Source: Thiosulfatihalobacter marinus (lineage in GTDB: Bacteria > Pseudomonadota > Alphaproteobacteria > Rhodobacterales > Rhodobacteraceae). From it: 64,000 bases of DNA. The translations under genes and the position numbers were made by a program. Numbering within the stretch: position 1 is the first letter of the stretch; each line of letters starts with the position of its first letter. This document shows, in pieces, positions 1 to 19,550 of the stretch. The stretch lies in assembly GCF_016019955.1 (NCBI RefSeq), contig NZ_JAECRZ010000003.1, forward strand, positions 46,892 to 110,891. Reading direction: 5' to 3'. The notes under the pieces were generated by a model, which was not told the DNA's origin, made no database searches, and saw only the letters and a program-made list of their open reading frames with translations.

Positions 1-1206
<1,206 letters not shown>

Positions 1207-1292
1207 TAGGCTCCTCTTTTCCTGATCGGATGGTGCGTGCCTGCACGCACCCTGCGGGGTGTAGGGTGCGTGGTTGCCCACGCACCTGTTTT

Positions 1293-3410
1293 TTATGCGT
1301 ATTTCGCCTGAATCTCGTCCGAGATATTCTGCGGAACCGGATCGTAATGGTCGAACTGCATCGTGAACTGGGCGCGGCCCGACGACATCGAACGCAAGGT
1401 ATTGATGTAGCCGAACATGTTGGCCAGCGGCACGAACGCATCGATCGCCACGGCATTGCCGCGCGGTTCCTGCCCTGTCACCTGGCCCCGACGCGAGGTC
1501 AGATCGCCGATGATCCCGCCGGTATATTCTTCCGGGGTAATCACTTCGACCTTCATGATCGGCTCCAGCAACTTGGCACCTGCCAGCTTCATGCCTTCGC
1601 GCATACCCATGCGGGCCGCGATCTCAAAGGCCAGAACCGACGAGTCCACGTCGTGGAACTTGCCGTCGATCAGCGCCACCTTGAAGTCGATCACCGGGAA
1701 GCCAGCCAGCGGACCGGAATCCATGACCGATTTGATGCCCTTTTCGACGCCCGGAATGTATTCCTTGGGCACGGCACCGCCCACGATGCGGCTTTCGAAC
1801 GAATAACCTTCGCCGGGCTCTGTCGGGGCGATCTCCAGCTTGACTTCGGCGTATTGACCGGACCCACCCGACTGTTTCTTGTGGGTGTAGGTATGCTCGA
1901 TCTGACGCGAGATGGTTTCACGATACGCCACCTGTGGCGCGCCGATATTGGCTTCCACCTTGAACTCACGCTTCAGACGATCCACCAGAATGTCCAGATG
2001 CAGTTCGCCCATGCCCTTCATGATGGTCTGACCCGACTCGATGTCGGTCTCAACCCGGAACGAAGGATCCTCGGCGGCCAGACGGGCCAGACCCTGAGAC
2101 ATTTTCTCCTGGTCGGCTTTGGTCTTGGGCTCAACCGCAATTTCGATCACGGGATCGGGGAAGGTCATGGTTTCCAGAACCACCGGATCGTTGACCGCAC
2201 ACAGCGTGTCACCTGTCGTGGTGTCCTTCAGACCTGCCAGCGCAATGATGTCGCCAGCGAACGCTTCCGTGATTTCCTCACGGTTGTTCGAGTGCATCAT
2301 CATCATCCGGCCAACGCGCTCTTTCTTGCCCTTGGTCGAGTTCAGGAGCGTGTCACCCTTGTTCAGAACGCCCGAATAGACGCGGGTAAAGGTCAGCGAG
2401 CCAACGAAGGGGTCGTTCATGATCTTGAACGCCAGGCCCGAAAACGCCATGTTGTCGTCCGCCCGGCGCGGAATGTTCCGGGTTTCGGTCTCGTCGCCGG
2501 GTTTGAAGCCCATGTAATCAACAACGTCCAGCGGGCTGGGCAGATAGTCGATCACGGCATTGAGCAGCGGCTGAACACCCTTGTTCTTGAAGGCCGAGCC
2601 GCCCAGAACCGGCACGAACGACAGCGACAGGCATCCCTTGCGCAGCAATTTGCGCAGGGTCGGCACGTCGGGCTCGTTGCCTTCCAGATATTCCATCATC
2701 GCGTCGTCGTCCATTTCGACGGCCGCTTCGATCATCTTACCGCGCCATTCGTCGGCCATGTCCTTCAGGCTGTCACGAATCGGGGCCTTGACCCACGATG
2801 CGCCAAGGTCTTCGCCCTGCCACAGCCATTCTTCCATGGTCACCAGGTCGATCAGGCCTTCCAGCTCGGTCTCGGCGCCGATCGGAATGCCAACCGGAAC
2901 CGGAAGCGCACCGGTGCGGTCCTGGATCATGTTGACACAGTTGAAGAAGTCGGCGCCGATCTTGTCCATCTTGTTGACGAACACCATGCGCGGCACCTTG
3001 TAGCGGTCAGCCTGGCGCCACACGGTTTCGGTCTGGGGTTCCACACCGGCATTGGCGTCCAGCACACAGACTGCGCCATCAAGCACGGCCAGCGAACGTT
3101 CGACTTCAATGGTAAAGTCGACGTGGCCGGGGGTGTCGATGATGTTCAGACGGTGCTTGGGCGTGTCGGCGGTGGCGCCATCTTCGGTGCGTTCCCAGAA
3201 GGTGGTGGTCGCAGCCGACGTGATGGTGATGCCGCGTTCCTGTTCCTGCTCCATCCAGTCCATGGTGGCCGCACCGTCGTGCACCTCACCGATGTTGTGG
3301 GATTTGCCGGTGTAATACAGGATGCGTTCCGAACAGGTGGTCTTGCCTGCATCGATGTGCGCCATGATACCGAAGTTGCGGTATAGTTCGAGCGGATATT
3401 CGCGTGCCAT
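1293..3410 (-). CDS. fusA: Translation elongation factor G
   Basis: EF-G is the GTPase that drives ribosomal translocation and, with RRF, ribosome recycling. The 705-residue product begins [20 protein letters not shown]. It has the P-loop AHIDAGKTT near residue 17, the switch II motif DTPGHVDF near 90 and the guanine-specificity motif NKMDK near 145. Domains II to V follow and the length is normal for the family. It lies 21 bases downstream of rpsG and 89 bases upstream of tuf, in the standard str-operon order, and is probably co-transcribed from the promoter ahead of rpsL. Confidence 0.98.
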   Translation of the reverse strand: MAREYPLELYRNFGIMAHIDAGKTTCSERILYYTGKSHNIGEVHDGAATMDWMEQEQERGITITSAATTTFWERTEDGATADTPKHRLNIIDTPGHVDFTIEVERSLAVLDGAVCVLDANAGVEPQTETVWRQADRYKVPRMVFVNKMDKIGADFFNCVNMIQDRTGALPVPVGIPIGAETELEGLIDLVTMEEWLWQGEDLGASWVKAPIRDSLKDMADEWRGKMIEAAVEMDDDAMMEYLEGNEPDVPTLRKLLRKGCLSLSFVPVLGGSAFKNKGVQPLLNAVIDYLPSPLDVVDYMGFKPGDETETRNIPRRADDNMAFSGLAFKIMNDPFVGSLTFTRVYSGVLNKGDTLLNSTKGKKERVGRMMMMHSNNREEITEAFAGDIIALAGLKDTTTGDTLCAVNDPVVLETMTFPDPVIEIAVEPKTKADQEKMSQGLARLAAEDPSFRVETDIESGQTIMKGMGELHLDILVDRLKREFKVEANIGAPQVAYRETISRQIEHTYTHKKQSGGSGQYAEVKLEIAPTEPGEGYSFESRIVGGAVPKEYIPGVEKGIKSVMDSGPLAGFPVIDFKVALIDGKFHDVDSSVLAFEIAARMGMREGMKLAGAKLLEPIMKVEVITPEEYTGGIIGDLTSRRGQVTGQEPRGNAVAIDAFVPLANMFGYINTLRSMSSGRAQFTMQFDHYDPVPQNISDEIQAKYA

Positions 3411-3431
3411 TGGTCTAATGTCCTCTGGGGA

Positions 3432-3988
<557 letters not shown>

Positions 3989-4001
3989 GGTGCCGATTGC
4001 A

Positions 4002-4373
4002 TCACTTGGGACGCTTGGCACCGTATTTCGAACGCCGCTGCTTACGATCCTTGACGCCCTGTGTATCCAGAACACCGCGCAGGATGTGGTAACGAACGCC
4101 GGGAAGGTCTTTCACACGGCCGCCGCGGATCAACACAACCGAGTGTTCCTGCAGGTTGTGGCTCTCGCCGGGGATGTACGAAATCACTTCGTAGCCGTTG
4201 GTCAGACGCACCTTCGCCACTTTCCGCATGGCCGAGTTCGGCTTTTTCGGGGTGGTGGTGTAAACGCGGGTGCAAACGCCGCGTTTCTGGGGGCACTGCT
4301 CAAGGTGCATCGACTTCGAGCGCTTGATTTTGGGCTGACGCGGTTTGCGGATCAGCTGCTGGATCGTTGGCAT
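4002..4373 (-). CDS. rpsL: 30S ribosomal protein S12
   Basis: S12 sits at the decoding centre and is the classical site of streptomycin-resistance changes. The 123-residue product starts [13 protein letters not shown]. It retains the [11 protein letters not shown] segment with the conserved lysines near residue 43 and the GVRYHILRG segment following the loop near 88, so it looks streptomycin-sensitive at those positions. An upstream in-frame extension of 18 codons was rejected because the family starts at MPTI. It is the first gene of the str operon. Confidence 0.98.
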   Translation of the reverse strand: MPTIQQLIRKPRQPKIKRSKSMHLEQCPQKRGVCTRVYTTTPKKPNSAMRKVAKVRLTNGYEVISYIPGESHNLQEHSVVLIRGGRVKDLPGVRYHILRGVLDTQGVKDRKQRRSKYGAKRPK

Positions 4374-4600
4374 AGGGTCTCTTTCCCGTTTTCCTACATG
4401 TGCTGCATGAAGGCACACGGGCCCCATGCGGGTTTCAGTTCATGCGCCCGGCGTTGCCACAAGCGCAAAAACCGCAATCGTTCCCATTCCGAGGCGAACG
4501 ACGCGGTGTGTTCTCAGAGGGTGCGGGCTTCAAAACAGCCCGGACCTTGACCACTACAGTTATGATATCGGCTCACGAGGCTTAACCCACTCGCCGGATA
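4374..4600 (-). promoter_or_regulatory. Long 5' leader of the str operon
   Basis: About 225 bases separate the predicted start of transcription from rpsL and contain no gene. The leader includes a hairpin at 4524-4542 on the minus strand, stem CGGGCT / AGCCCG with the 7-base loop GTTTTGA, which has the geometry of a tRNA anticodon arm. I could not build matching acceptor or T arms, so it is not called a tRNA. A role in ribosomal-protein autoregulation is possible but unproven. Confidence 0.45.
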
Positions 4601-4606
4601 GGCGGG

Positions 4607-4635
4607 CGTATAGGCGGAGTCGCCCGCCTTGTCAA
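4607..4635 (-). promoter_or_regulatory. Predicted sigma-70 promoter of the str operon
   Basis: On the minus strand a perfect -35 box TTGACA (4630-4635) is followed after exactly 17 bases by TATACG (4607-4612). The sequence beyond the -10 box is GC-rich, as expected for a growth-rate-controlled ribosomal promoter. It points at rpsL, rpsG, fusA and tuf. Confidence 0.75.
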
Positions 4636-4706
4636 CAGCACCCCCCGGTTGCACCCCGCCACACGCAATGCCATGCTCGAAACCGGGTAACAGGGGTGAA
4701 ATTCTC

Positions 4707-5525
4707 ATGCACAGCCGCGACATGCAGGTGATCGGCATCTGCCGTTTCTCCTACCCCGCCCTGGGCGGTTTCCAGGTCGATCACGCCTCCCCCGAAGAGC
4801 GCATGGCCTTTCTCTACGCGCCCGACCGGATGGAGGAACGCTTCCGCCTGTTCGAATGCTTCACCCTGCCCCCGCTGCGTGCCCAAAGCGATGCCGACTT
4901 CACCTTTCTGGTGGTGATCGGCGATGCCATGCCCGCGCGCTGGCGCGACAGGCTGATGGATCAACTGGCCGACATTCCCCAGGCGGTCGTGCAGGAACAC
5001 GCCCCCGGCCCGCACCGCCAGGTGATGAAACAGGCCGTCAATGCGGTGCGCGATAACCGTGACGCGCCCTGCCTGCAATTCCGCATGGATGACGACGACG
5101 CCGTCGCCATCCGCTATGTCGAACGCCTGCGCGAGGCCGCCGACGACCTTGTCCCGCTGCTGCGCAAGAACCGCCATATCGCCATCGATTTCAACCAGGG
5201 CTATATCGCCGCGCCCAGCGCGCGCGGCATCCTGGGCAAACCCACGATCGAACATCTCTGGACCGCCGGTCTGGCCATGGCCGTGCGCCCGGGCGTCGAT
5301 CTGTCGATCCTGAATTTCGGCCATTCCAAACTGGCCCGCTTCATGCCCGTCACCAGCTTCACGGGCGAGGACATGTTCATTCGCGGCCATTCCGACCACA
5401 ACGATTCGCGCCAGAAAAAGAACGTGCGCCCGGTGCAACTGGACCTGCTCGACGCCAGGACCGAAACGCATCTGCGCCGCGTGTTCAACATCGATGCCGA
5501 TCAGGTGCGCGCGCACTATGCCTGA
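4707..5525 (+). CDS. Putative rhamnosyltransferase-like glycosyltransferase
   Basis: The 272-residue product starts MHSRDMQVIGICRFSYPALG and resembles the putative rhamnosyl transferase family (Pfam PF11316) found in roseobacters. An FRMDDDDAV segment near residue 130 looks like the metal-binding DxD region of a GT-A fold. The start at ATG 4707 was preferred over an upstream in-frame ATG at 4629, because the added 26 residues are proline-rich non-coding-like sequence overlapping the str promoter. Its end overlaps the convergent transporter gene by 10 bases. The acceptor is unknown; surface polysaccharide is an inference. Confidence 0.72.
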   Translation: MHSRDMQVIGICRFSYPALGGFQVDHASPEERMAFLYAPDRMEERFRLFECFTLPPLRAQSDADFTFLVVIGDAMPARWRDRLMDQLADIPQAVVQEHAPGPHRQVMKQAVNAVRDNRDAPCLQFRMDDDDAVAIRYVERLREAADDLVPLLRKNRHIAIDFNQGYIAAPSARGILGKPTIEHLWTAGLAMAVRPGVDLSILNFGHSKLARFMPVTSFTGEDMFIRGHSDHNDSRQKKNVRPVQLDLLDARTETHLRRVFNIDADQVRAHYA

Positions 5526-6412
5526 GCCAGGCGCCGCCCCCGGATCAAGGTGAACACCCCGGCCACCACCACAACCGCGCTGCCAATCAGGGTGAGCGTA
5601 TCCGGCCAATCGCCAAACACCACCAGCCCCAGAACCAGCGCCCATAACAAACCGGTATACCGGAACGGCGCGGTGAACGAGATATCGCCGCTGCGCATCA
5701 CCAGCACCGAAAACAGATAGCCGCCCAGGATAAACACTGACGCGCCCGCCAACAGCCCTGCCTGCCGCCCATCCAGCGCCACCCAATCCACCCCCAGGCT
5801 GGCCACCCCGGAAAACACCGTCACCCCCAGCGACGCCGCCAATGTTACCGTCATCGACGGCACCTGCGCTGACATCCGCCGCGTCGACAGGTCCCGTACC
5901 GTCACCGCCCCCACCGCCGCCAGCGCATATACCGCATAAATGTCAAACCCGTCCGGCCCCGGCCGAACAATCAGCAACATGCCGAAAAACCCGGCCAGAA
6001 TGGCGCTCATCCGCCGCCAACCCACCGCCTCGCCAAAAAACAGCGCCCCCCCCAGCGTCACGGTCAGCGGCAGCACCTGCAAAACCGCCGTCACATTGGC
6101 AATCGGCATGTGATACAGCGCCGTGATAAAGAAATAGGCCGCCGCGATCTCGGCGCCCGTGCGCAGCGACACAAGGCCCCAATCCCGCGCCGGAAACCAA
6201 AGCCGGATCGGCCCCAGCGCCCGCGCCAGCCCAAAGATCAGCACCGTCGAGGCAACGCCCCGCAGAAACAGCATCTGGAACAGCGGCACCTGCGGCCCCA
6301 ACAGCTTCACGAACGTGTCGTTCAGCGTAAACGCTGCCATGGAGCACATCATCAACAGCGCGCCCTTTAAATTGTCGGACAGGTTCAACAGCCTCACCCC
6401 GGATTGATGCAA
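5516..6412 (-). CDS. EamA/DMT-family membrane transporter
   Basis: The 298-residue protein is almost entirely hydrophobic, with about ten predicted membrane segments arranged as two EamA repeats. It begins MHQSGVRLLNLSDNLKGALLMMCSMAAFTLND, where AAFTLNDTFVK is the typical first-helix signature of the drug/metabolite transporter superfamily. These proteins export or import small metabolites; the substrate cannot be read from sequence. It is convergent with the preceding glycosyltransferase and follows the rpoC terminator. The two genes together interrupt the rpoC-rpsL interval. Confidence 0.85.
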   Translation of the reverse strand: MHQSGVRLLNLSDNLKGALLMMCSMAAFTLNDTFVKLLGPQVPLFQMLFLRGVASTVLIFGLARALGPIRLWFPARDWGLVSLRTGAEIAAAYFFITALYHMPIANVTAVLQVLPLTVTLGGALFFGEAVGWRRMSAILAGFFGMLLIVRPGPDGFDIYAVYALAAVGAVTVRDLSTRRMSAQVPSMTVTLAASLGVTVFSGVASLGVDWVALDGRQAGLLAGASVFILGGYLFSVLVMRSGDISFTAPFRYTGLLWALVLGLVVFGDWPDTLTLIGSAVVVVAGVFTLIRGRRLAQA

Positions 6413-6703
6413 CCGCGCGACCTTACGCGCTGGCAGGTTTGGCGAACAAGGCCGAACATGCCGCCGGGACGCGCCGTTATGGCGATACGACTACAACAAC
6501 GTCAGACCGCACTCGTCGCTCGGCAAGGCGATCCCACCACGCCGGCTCCGAATCGGCGATCCTTTTTCCAATACCCCGGGCCCAGTTCATGCACATTGCT
6601 GTAACAGCGTTCATCACCAGGGCAGCGTCGGGATTGGGCGACCCGCGCAACCGCACGCCTCCCTTCGACTTCATTTTGCCACAAATACTCTCGCCAAAGG
6701 CAG

Positions 6704-6734
6704 AAAAGCCCCCGGCTCGATGCCGGGGGCTTTT
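6704..6734 (-). terminator. Intrinsic terminator after rpoC
   Basis: A perfect stem GCCCCCGGC / GCCGGGGGC around a 5-base loop is flanked by AAAA and TTTT, so it can work in both directions. It lies 23 bases past the rpoC stop codon. The rest of the interval 6413-6703 shows no gene or clear signal. Confidence 0.88.
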
Positions 6735-6756
6735 CTTGTTCCTTCAGATCTGACGC

Positions 6757-11004
<4,248 letters not shown>

Positions 11005-11091
11005 TTTGATACCTCAAAGGTTAGAGGGTGCAGGGGGGACGGTGCGCAATGAATGCGCACCTGTGTAGGGTGTGCCCTTTCGGGCGCACCG

Positions 11092-15228
<4,137 letters not shown>

Positions 15229-15366
15229 GGTCGATGTCACCTTTCATTTCTCACCGGTCGCGGCTGCCGTCGGGTCCCCGGCACCACGCCCATACGAGAG
15301 GGTCGAAGCTTGAACAATTCCCGGCCACCGTCCCAAAGGCAGCCTCCCGTTTACAACCTCGCCTGA

Positions 15367-15395
15367 GAAAGGGCTTTCCTCAAAAGCCCTCTCTG
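15367..15395 (-). terminator. Hairpin (attenuator or processing site) between rplL and rpoB
   Basis: On the minus strand a stem of about 12 base pairs with one G-T wobble forms between AGAGAGGGCTTT and AAAGCCCTTTCT, with a 5-base loop. No long T tract follows, so complete termination is unlikely. The E. coli rplL-rpoB gap holds a partial attenuator and an RNase III site that lower rpoBC expression relative to rplJL. This hairpin is in the equivalent place, and equating them is inference. The rest of the 240-base gap shows nothing else. Confidence 0.55.
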
Positions 15396-15468
15396 AGACA
15401 GGTTCGGCTGGGCCCGGAAAAACCGGACCCAGCCTTGAAAATCACGCCCGGGGAAACCCCGGCACGGA

Positions 15469-15849
<381 letters not shown>

Positions 15850-15922
15850 TTTAGACTCTTTCCGTTTACAGATATGTGTTCCAACGTCGGACGCTTGTCC
15901 TTACGCGGTCTCGTAAGTTGCT

Positions 15923-16441
15923 TTACGCAGCCTCTGCCTTTTCCTCGATGGTCGACAGGATGGATGCGATATTCGAAGCAGGTGCGCCAATGGCACCGGC
16001 GATGTTCGAAGCAGGTGCGCCGATCATGCCTGCGATGGTAGCAATAAGCTCCTCGCGCGACGGCATTTTCGACACGGCTTCGACGCCGGCACGGTCCAGA
16101 GCGTTCTCACCCATTGCGCCGCCAAGAATTTCGAATTTCTTGTGCGTCTTTGCAAAATCCTCGGCCACCTTGGCTGCTGCCACGGGGTCTTCGGAATAGG
16201 TCAGAACGGTCATGCCCGACAGAAGGTCAACCATGCTCTCGCAGGGCTTGCCCTCAAGGGCGATCTTGGCGAGCCTGTTCTTGGCGACACGCACGGCGCC
16301 ACCCGCGTCACGGGCACGTGCGCGAAGGTCCTGCATGTCAGCAACCGTGAGGCCGGCGTAGTGGGCAACCACAACGACGCCAGAGCTTTCAAAGATCTGG
16401 CCGAGTTCCTCGACCACTTTCTCTTTCTGGGCTCTATCCAC
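15923..16441 (-). CDS. rplJ: 50S ribosomal protein L10
   Basis: L10 anchors the L7/L12 stalk on 23S rRNA. The 172-residue product starts with GTG ([14 protein letters not shown]), preceded by GGAGAG at good spacing. A TTG four codons upstream was rejected. The RNA-binding N-terminal domain is normal ([19 protein letters not shown]). The C-terminal helix, which binds L7/L12 dimers in known structures, contains the segment IGAPASNIA twice in tandem with an 11-residue period. In E. coli L10 represses its own operon through the mRNA leader; a 240-base leader exists here. Confidence 0.96.
   Translation of the reverse strand: MDRAQKEKVVEELGQIFESSGVVVVAHYAGLTVADMQDLRARARDAGGAVRVAKNRLAKIALEGKPCESMVDLLSGMTVLTYSEDPVAAAKVAEDFAKTHKKFEILGGAMGENALDRAGVEAVSKMPSREELIATIAGMIGAPASNIAGAIGAPASNIASILSTIEEKAEAA
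15966..16024 (-). repeat. 33-base-period tandem repeat inside rplJ
   Basis: Two 26-base copies, at 15966-15991 and 15999-16024, differ at only two positions and are offset by 33 bases, that is 11 codons. They encode the duplicated IGAPASNIA segments near the C-terminus of L10. Confidence 0.9.
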
Positions 16442-16714
16442 AGTTCTCTCCAAATTTGGGAAGCTCTCGCCCCCCGGCTCATGTTTGCGTCCCCGACGCG
16501 GGAACGCGTTCAGGTCCAGTCATACGGGTCCGGAGGCCAGGATCGCTCGAAGGTAGCCTTCAAAGAATTCTTGTCTCGTTTCCCATCTCAGGAAGGAATT
16601 ATGAGAAACTACTCACCCTCCGTCTTGGACAGGCCACCGCCATAGGGAATCGATTGCTCGAATCCTTTTGAGGATGGGCAGGGCTGATTTAGCGGTCGGC
16701 GGAAATATTTGCAA
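16442..16714 (-). promoter_or_regulatory. rplJL-rpoBC promoter candidate and leader
   Basis: A possible minus-strand promoter has TTGCAA at 16709-16714, a 17-base spacer and TAAATC at 16686-16691. It would give a leader of about 240 bases ahead of rplJ. The -35 area overlaps a pair of direct repeats GGCGGAAATA at 16698-16707 and 16716-16725. No gene is seen in 16442-16953. Autogenous control by L10-L12 is known for this operon in other bacteria; no specific structure could be confirmed here. Confidence 0.38.
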
Positions 16715-16902
16715 GGGCGGAAATACGCAAACGCTGCCGCCGGGCAATCCCGCCAACAGTCATTTGATCTCTCTGCGGTAGACACCATAGCACGTTTTTG
16801 CGCCGCAAACAAATGCTACCCTTCGCCGGCCCCGCCCGCGCACCGCCCCGGACGGTCCGGCACCCGGCCCGCCCGGCCCGCGCGCCGGCACGATCCGCGA
16901 CG

Positions 16903-16929
16903 AAAAAGGGCGCCCCAACCGGGGCGCCC
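16903..16929 (-). terminator. Intrinsic terminator after rplA
   Basis: On the minus strand the perfect stem GGGCGCCCC / GGGGCGCCC with a 4-base loop (16908-16929) is followed by five T residues (16903-16907). It lies 24 bases past the rplA stop and separates rplKA from the rplJL-rpoBC unit. Confidence 0.85.
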
Positions 16930-16953
16930 CAAATCTCTTGCCATATACGCGGC

Positions 16954-17652
16954 TTACTGTGCGGCGGCGTTGTCGATCGAGATCGTCACGCCCGGGCCCA
17001 TGGTCGAGCTTAGCGCGATTTTCTTGACATATGTACCCTTGGCGCCCGACGGCTTGGCCTTCAGAACGGCGTCCATGAAAGAGCGCACGTTTTCTACCAG
17101 CTTGGCATCGTCAAACGACACTTTGCCAACGCCCGCGTGCACAACACCGGCCTTCTCGGCCTTGAACTGCACTTCGCCGCCCTTGGCCTTGGCCACCGCA
17201 TCCGCCACGTCCATCGTCACCGTGCCAACCTTCGGGTTCGGCATCAGGTTGCGCGGGCCAAGCACTTTGCCCAGACGGCCCACGACGGGCATCATGTCCG
17301 GCGTCGCGATGCAGCGGTCAAACTCGATGGTGCCGCCCTGAACGGTTTCCATCAGGTCTTCGGCGCCCACGATGTCCGCGCCGGCGGCCTGGGCTTCTTC
17401 AGCCTTCGGGCCACGGGCAAACACAGCCACGCGCACGGTTTTGCCGGTGCCGTTGGGCAGGCCCACAACACCACGAACCATCTGGTCGGCGTGGCGCGGG
17501 TCAACACCCAGCTGAACGGCGATTTCAACGGTCTCGTCGAATTTGGCCGAGGCATTGCCCTTGACCAGCGCAACAGCCTCTTCAACGGTCAGGTTTTCTT
17601 TGCCTGCAAACGCTTCGCGCGCCGCGGCAGTCCGCTTACCAAGTTTCGCCAT
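16954..17652 (-). CDS. rplA: 50S ribosomal protein L1
   Basis: L1 forms the mobile stalk at the ribosomal E site and represses its own operon in E. coli. The 232-residue product starts [15 protein letters not shown]. The ATG overlaps the rplK stop codon (TGATG), which indicates translational coupling; a GTG one codon upstream was rejected. The conserved [16 protein letters not shown] and [22 protein letters not shown] segments are present and the length is typical. Confidence 0.98.
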   Translation of the reverse strand: MAKLGKRTAAAREAFAGKENLTVEEAVALVKGNASAKFDETVEIAVQLGVDPRHADQMVRGVVGLPNGTGKTVRVAVFARGPKAEEAQAAGADIVGAEDLMETVQGGTIEFDRCIATPDMMPVVGRLGKVLGPRNLMPNPKVGTVTMDVADAVAKAKGGEVQFKAEKAGVVHAGVGKVSFDDAKLVENVRSFMDAVLKAKPSGAKGTYVKKIALSSTMGPGVTISIDNAAAQ

Positions 17653-18077
17653 CACTTCACCTCGATGCCCATGGAACGCGCCGACCCAAGGACGATCTGC
17701 ATGGCAGCCTCGATGTCGTTTGCGTTCAGGTCTTTCATTTTCGCTTCGGCGATCTCTTTCACCTGCGCGGCGGTCACGGACCCGACAGTCTCACGACCGG
17801 GGGTGCTGGCGCCGGATTTCAGCTTGGCAGCCTTTTTCAGGTAATAAGACGCAGGCGGCGTCTTGATGTCCATGGTAAAGGACTTGTCCTGGTAATAGGT
17901 GATCACGGTCGGGCACGGCGCGCCGGGCTCCATGTCCTGCGTCTTGGCGTTGAACGCCTTGCAGAATTCCATGATGTTGATGCCGCGCTGACCCAGCGCC
18001 GGACCAACGGGCGGGGACGGGTTTGCCTGACCTGCAGGAACCTGCAGCTTCATCGTACCAGCAAGCTTCTTGGCCAT
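17652..18077 (-). CDS. rplK: 50S ribosomal protein L11
   Basis: L11 binds the GTPase-associated region of 23S rRNA and is needed for the stringent response. The 141-residue product starts [40 protein letters not shown], with the conserved proline-rich N-terminus. The C-terminal RNA-binding domain ends [12 protein letters not shown] Shine-Dalgarno-like GAAAGGAAAA precedes the ATG. It is translationally coupled to rplA. Confidence 0.98.
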   Translation of the reverse strand: MAKKLAGTMKLQVPAGQANPSPPVGPALGQRGINIMEFCKAFNAKTQDMEPGAPCPTVITYYQDKSFTMDIKTPPASYYLKKAAKLKSGASTPGRETVGSVTAAQVKEIAEAKMKDLNANDIEAAMQIVLGSARSMGIEVK

Positions 18078-18196
18078 TTGGTTTTCCTTTCAACGAGGAC
18101 GAAACGCGTTCCGCCCGGTTTATGTTGCGTGGTCCGGCGCGACATCGCGATGCCCCAACCTCCCACGAGAGAATCTCGCCCAAAGACGATCCGCGC

Positions 18197-18225
18197 CGTT
18201 TACGCCGGATTGGGTGGGTTGGCAA
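18197..18225 (-). promoter_or_regulatory. Predicted promoter of rplKA
   Basis: Minus-strand TTGCCA (18220-18225), 17-base spacer, TAAACG (18197-18202). It lies about 120 bases upstream of rplK. The gene-free interval 18078-18400 shows no other structure beyond the ribosome-binding sites of the divergent genes. Confidence 0.4.
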
Positions 18226-18400
18226 GGGCTTCGGGACGCGGCACATGGCGGCCCTGTCCCGGCGGATACCGCGCACGCCACGCCCGATGCCGGCACCAAC
18301 ACCGCCCCGCAAGCGTTCACCCCTCGGCCCAGCACTTGATGAACATGGCAATTTCCCTAAAGTCGTGAAAGAAATTCTGCCCGAATCCAAAGGACAACCA

Positions 18401-18808
18401 GTGACCAGACTTACCGGACAATGCCTGTGTGGCGAAATCTCATTCGAAGCCGACGGTGACGTGCCGGTCATGGCGAACTGCCACTGTACCGCGTGCCGCC
18501 ACTCCACAGGCAGCGCCTTTGCCACGCTCATGTTCATGAAAGAGGGCGATGTAAAGATCACCGGCACGCCAAAAACCTTTCAACACAAGTCGGATGCCGG
18601 CACCACGATGACCAAGCATTTCTGCGACACCTGCGGCACGCCGATGTTCACTCAGAACTCGGCCCGCGAAGGCATGCTCGGGCTGCGCGCCGGTAACGTC
18701 AACGAGCACGAGGAATTCACCCCGAAGGCAAATGTCTATGTCTCCTCCAGGATGAAAGCGACCCTTCTGGACGACAGCATCCCGGCCTTTGAAAAGATGC
18801 CCGGCTAA
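18401..18808 (+). CDS. GFA-family (glutathione-dependent formaldehyde-activating type) zinc protein
   Basis: The 135-residue product begins with a GTG start (TRLTGQCLCGEISFEA) preceded by AAAGGACA, a good ribosome-binding site. Longer in-frame extensions run antisense to rplK and were rejected. The zinc-binding pattern of the GFA/CENP-V fold is complete: CxC at Cys8/10, CHCTAC at Cys27/29/32 and CDTC at Cys75/78. Family members include Gfa, which speeds the glutathione-formaldehyde adduct reaction, but most are uncharacterised, so function is not assigned. It sits between rplK and nusG on the opposite strand, splitting a usually continuous cluster. Confidence 0.85.
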   Translation: MTRLTGQCLCGEISFEADGDVPVMANCHCTACRHSTGSAFATLMFMKEGDVKITGTPKTFQHKSDAGTTMTKHFCDTCGTPMFTQNSAREGMLGLRAGNVNEHEEFTPKANVYVSSRMKATLLDDSIPAFEKMPG

Positions 18809-18881
18809 GGCATTGTCGACCTTCCGCGCCAACGCGCCGGATTGCGGCGCGTCACTCAATCCGCCGCATCAGCCGCAAACG

Positions 18882-18913
18882 AAAAACGCCGCGCCGGGTT
18901 GCCCCGCGCGGCG
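18882..18913 (-). terminator. Intrinsic terminator after nusG
   Basis: Stem CGCCGCGC / GCGCGGCG (18887-18894 and 18906-18913) with an 11-base loop is followed on the minus strand by five T residues (18882-18886). It lies 23 bases past nusG. Confidence 0.8.
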
Positions 18914-18936
18914 CCTCAGATCTCTGTGTCGCAGGC

Positions 18937-19470
18937 TCAGCCCTGCTTCGTGACCTGCGTGAATTCCAGCTCGACCGGGGTTTCGCGGCCAAAGATCGAC
19001 ACCGTCACCTTCAGGCGCTGGTTGTCGTCGTCCACTTCCTCGACCATGCCATCGAAATCCTCGAACGGGCCATCGTTCACCTTGACCCGCTCGCCCACTT
19101 CAAAGCTGATCATCAGCTTGGGCGCTTCCTCGCCTTCCTGCACGCGGCCCAGAATGCCCTGCACCTCGGCGTCGCGCATCGGCATCGGGCGGCCCTGCGG
19201 CCCCAGGAACCCGGTGACGCGGTTGATCGAGTTGATCAGGTGATAGCCGTGATCGCTCATTTCCATATGCACCAGCACATAGCCCGGCATGAAACGGCGC
19301 TCGGCCGTCACCTTCTTGCCACGGCGCACTTCGATCACTTCCTCGGTCGGCACCAGAACCTCGTCGATCTGATCTTCCAGACCCTGCTCTTCCACCGACT
19401 GGCGAATCTGCTCGGCGACCTTCTTTTCAAAGTTCGACAGCACGCTTACCGAATACCACCGTTTCGCCAT
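18937..19470 (-). CDS. nusG: Transcription termination/antitermination factor NusG
   Basis: NusG binds RNA polymerase, suppresses pausing and links transcription to Rho or to the ribosome. The 177-residue product starts [23 protein letters not shown] 39-codon upstream extension was rejected because the family begins at this motif. The NGN domain contains [14 protein letters not shown] near residue 60. A KOW domain follows ([22 protein letters not shown], about residues 125-146). It lies downstream of secE, with a terminator-like hairpin between them. Confidence 0.97.
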   Translation of the reverse strand: MAKRWYSVSVLSNFEKKVAEQIRQSVEEQGLEDQIDEVLVPTEEVIEVRRGKKVTAERRFMPGYVLVHMEMSDHGYHLINSINRVTGFLGPQGRPMPMRDAEVQGILGRVQEGEEAPKLMISFEVGERVKVNDGPFEDFDGMVEEVDDDNQRLKVTVSIFGRETPVELEFTQVTKQG

Positions 19471-19550
19471 GTGTTCGTCTTCCCGTTTTTCGCCGGCGCA
19501 GTGCCGGTCTCCTTGATCCGCGCCCCTTGGAAACGGGGCCTTTCGGGAAC

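Noticed and set aside
1230-3386. Plus-strand open frame antisense to fusA
   Set aside because: It is a shadow frame over a certain EF-G gene with no start signal or domain.
4524-4600. Possible tRNA gene on the minus strand upstream of rpsL
   Set aside because: The anticodon-arm-like hairpin is convincing, but no acceptor stem, T-arm TTCGAAT motif or CCA could be found. It was kept as a leader structure only.
4632-5786. Minus-strand open frame antisense to the glycosyltransferase-like gene
   Set aside because: Glycine- and histidine-rich shadow frame that also crosses the transporter gene end; no domain seen.
18023-18400. In-frame upstream extension of the GFA-type gene
   Set aside because: It overlaps rplK in antisense and lacks family similarity. 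The GTG at 18401 has a proper ribosome-binding site.
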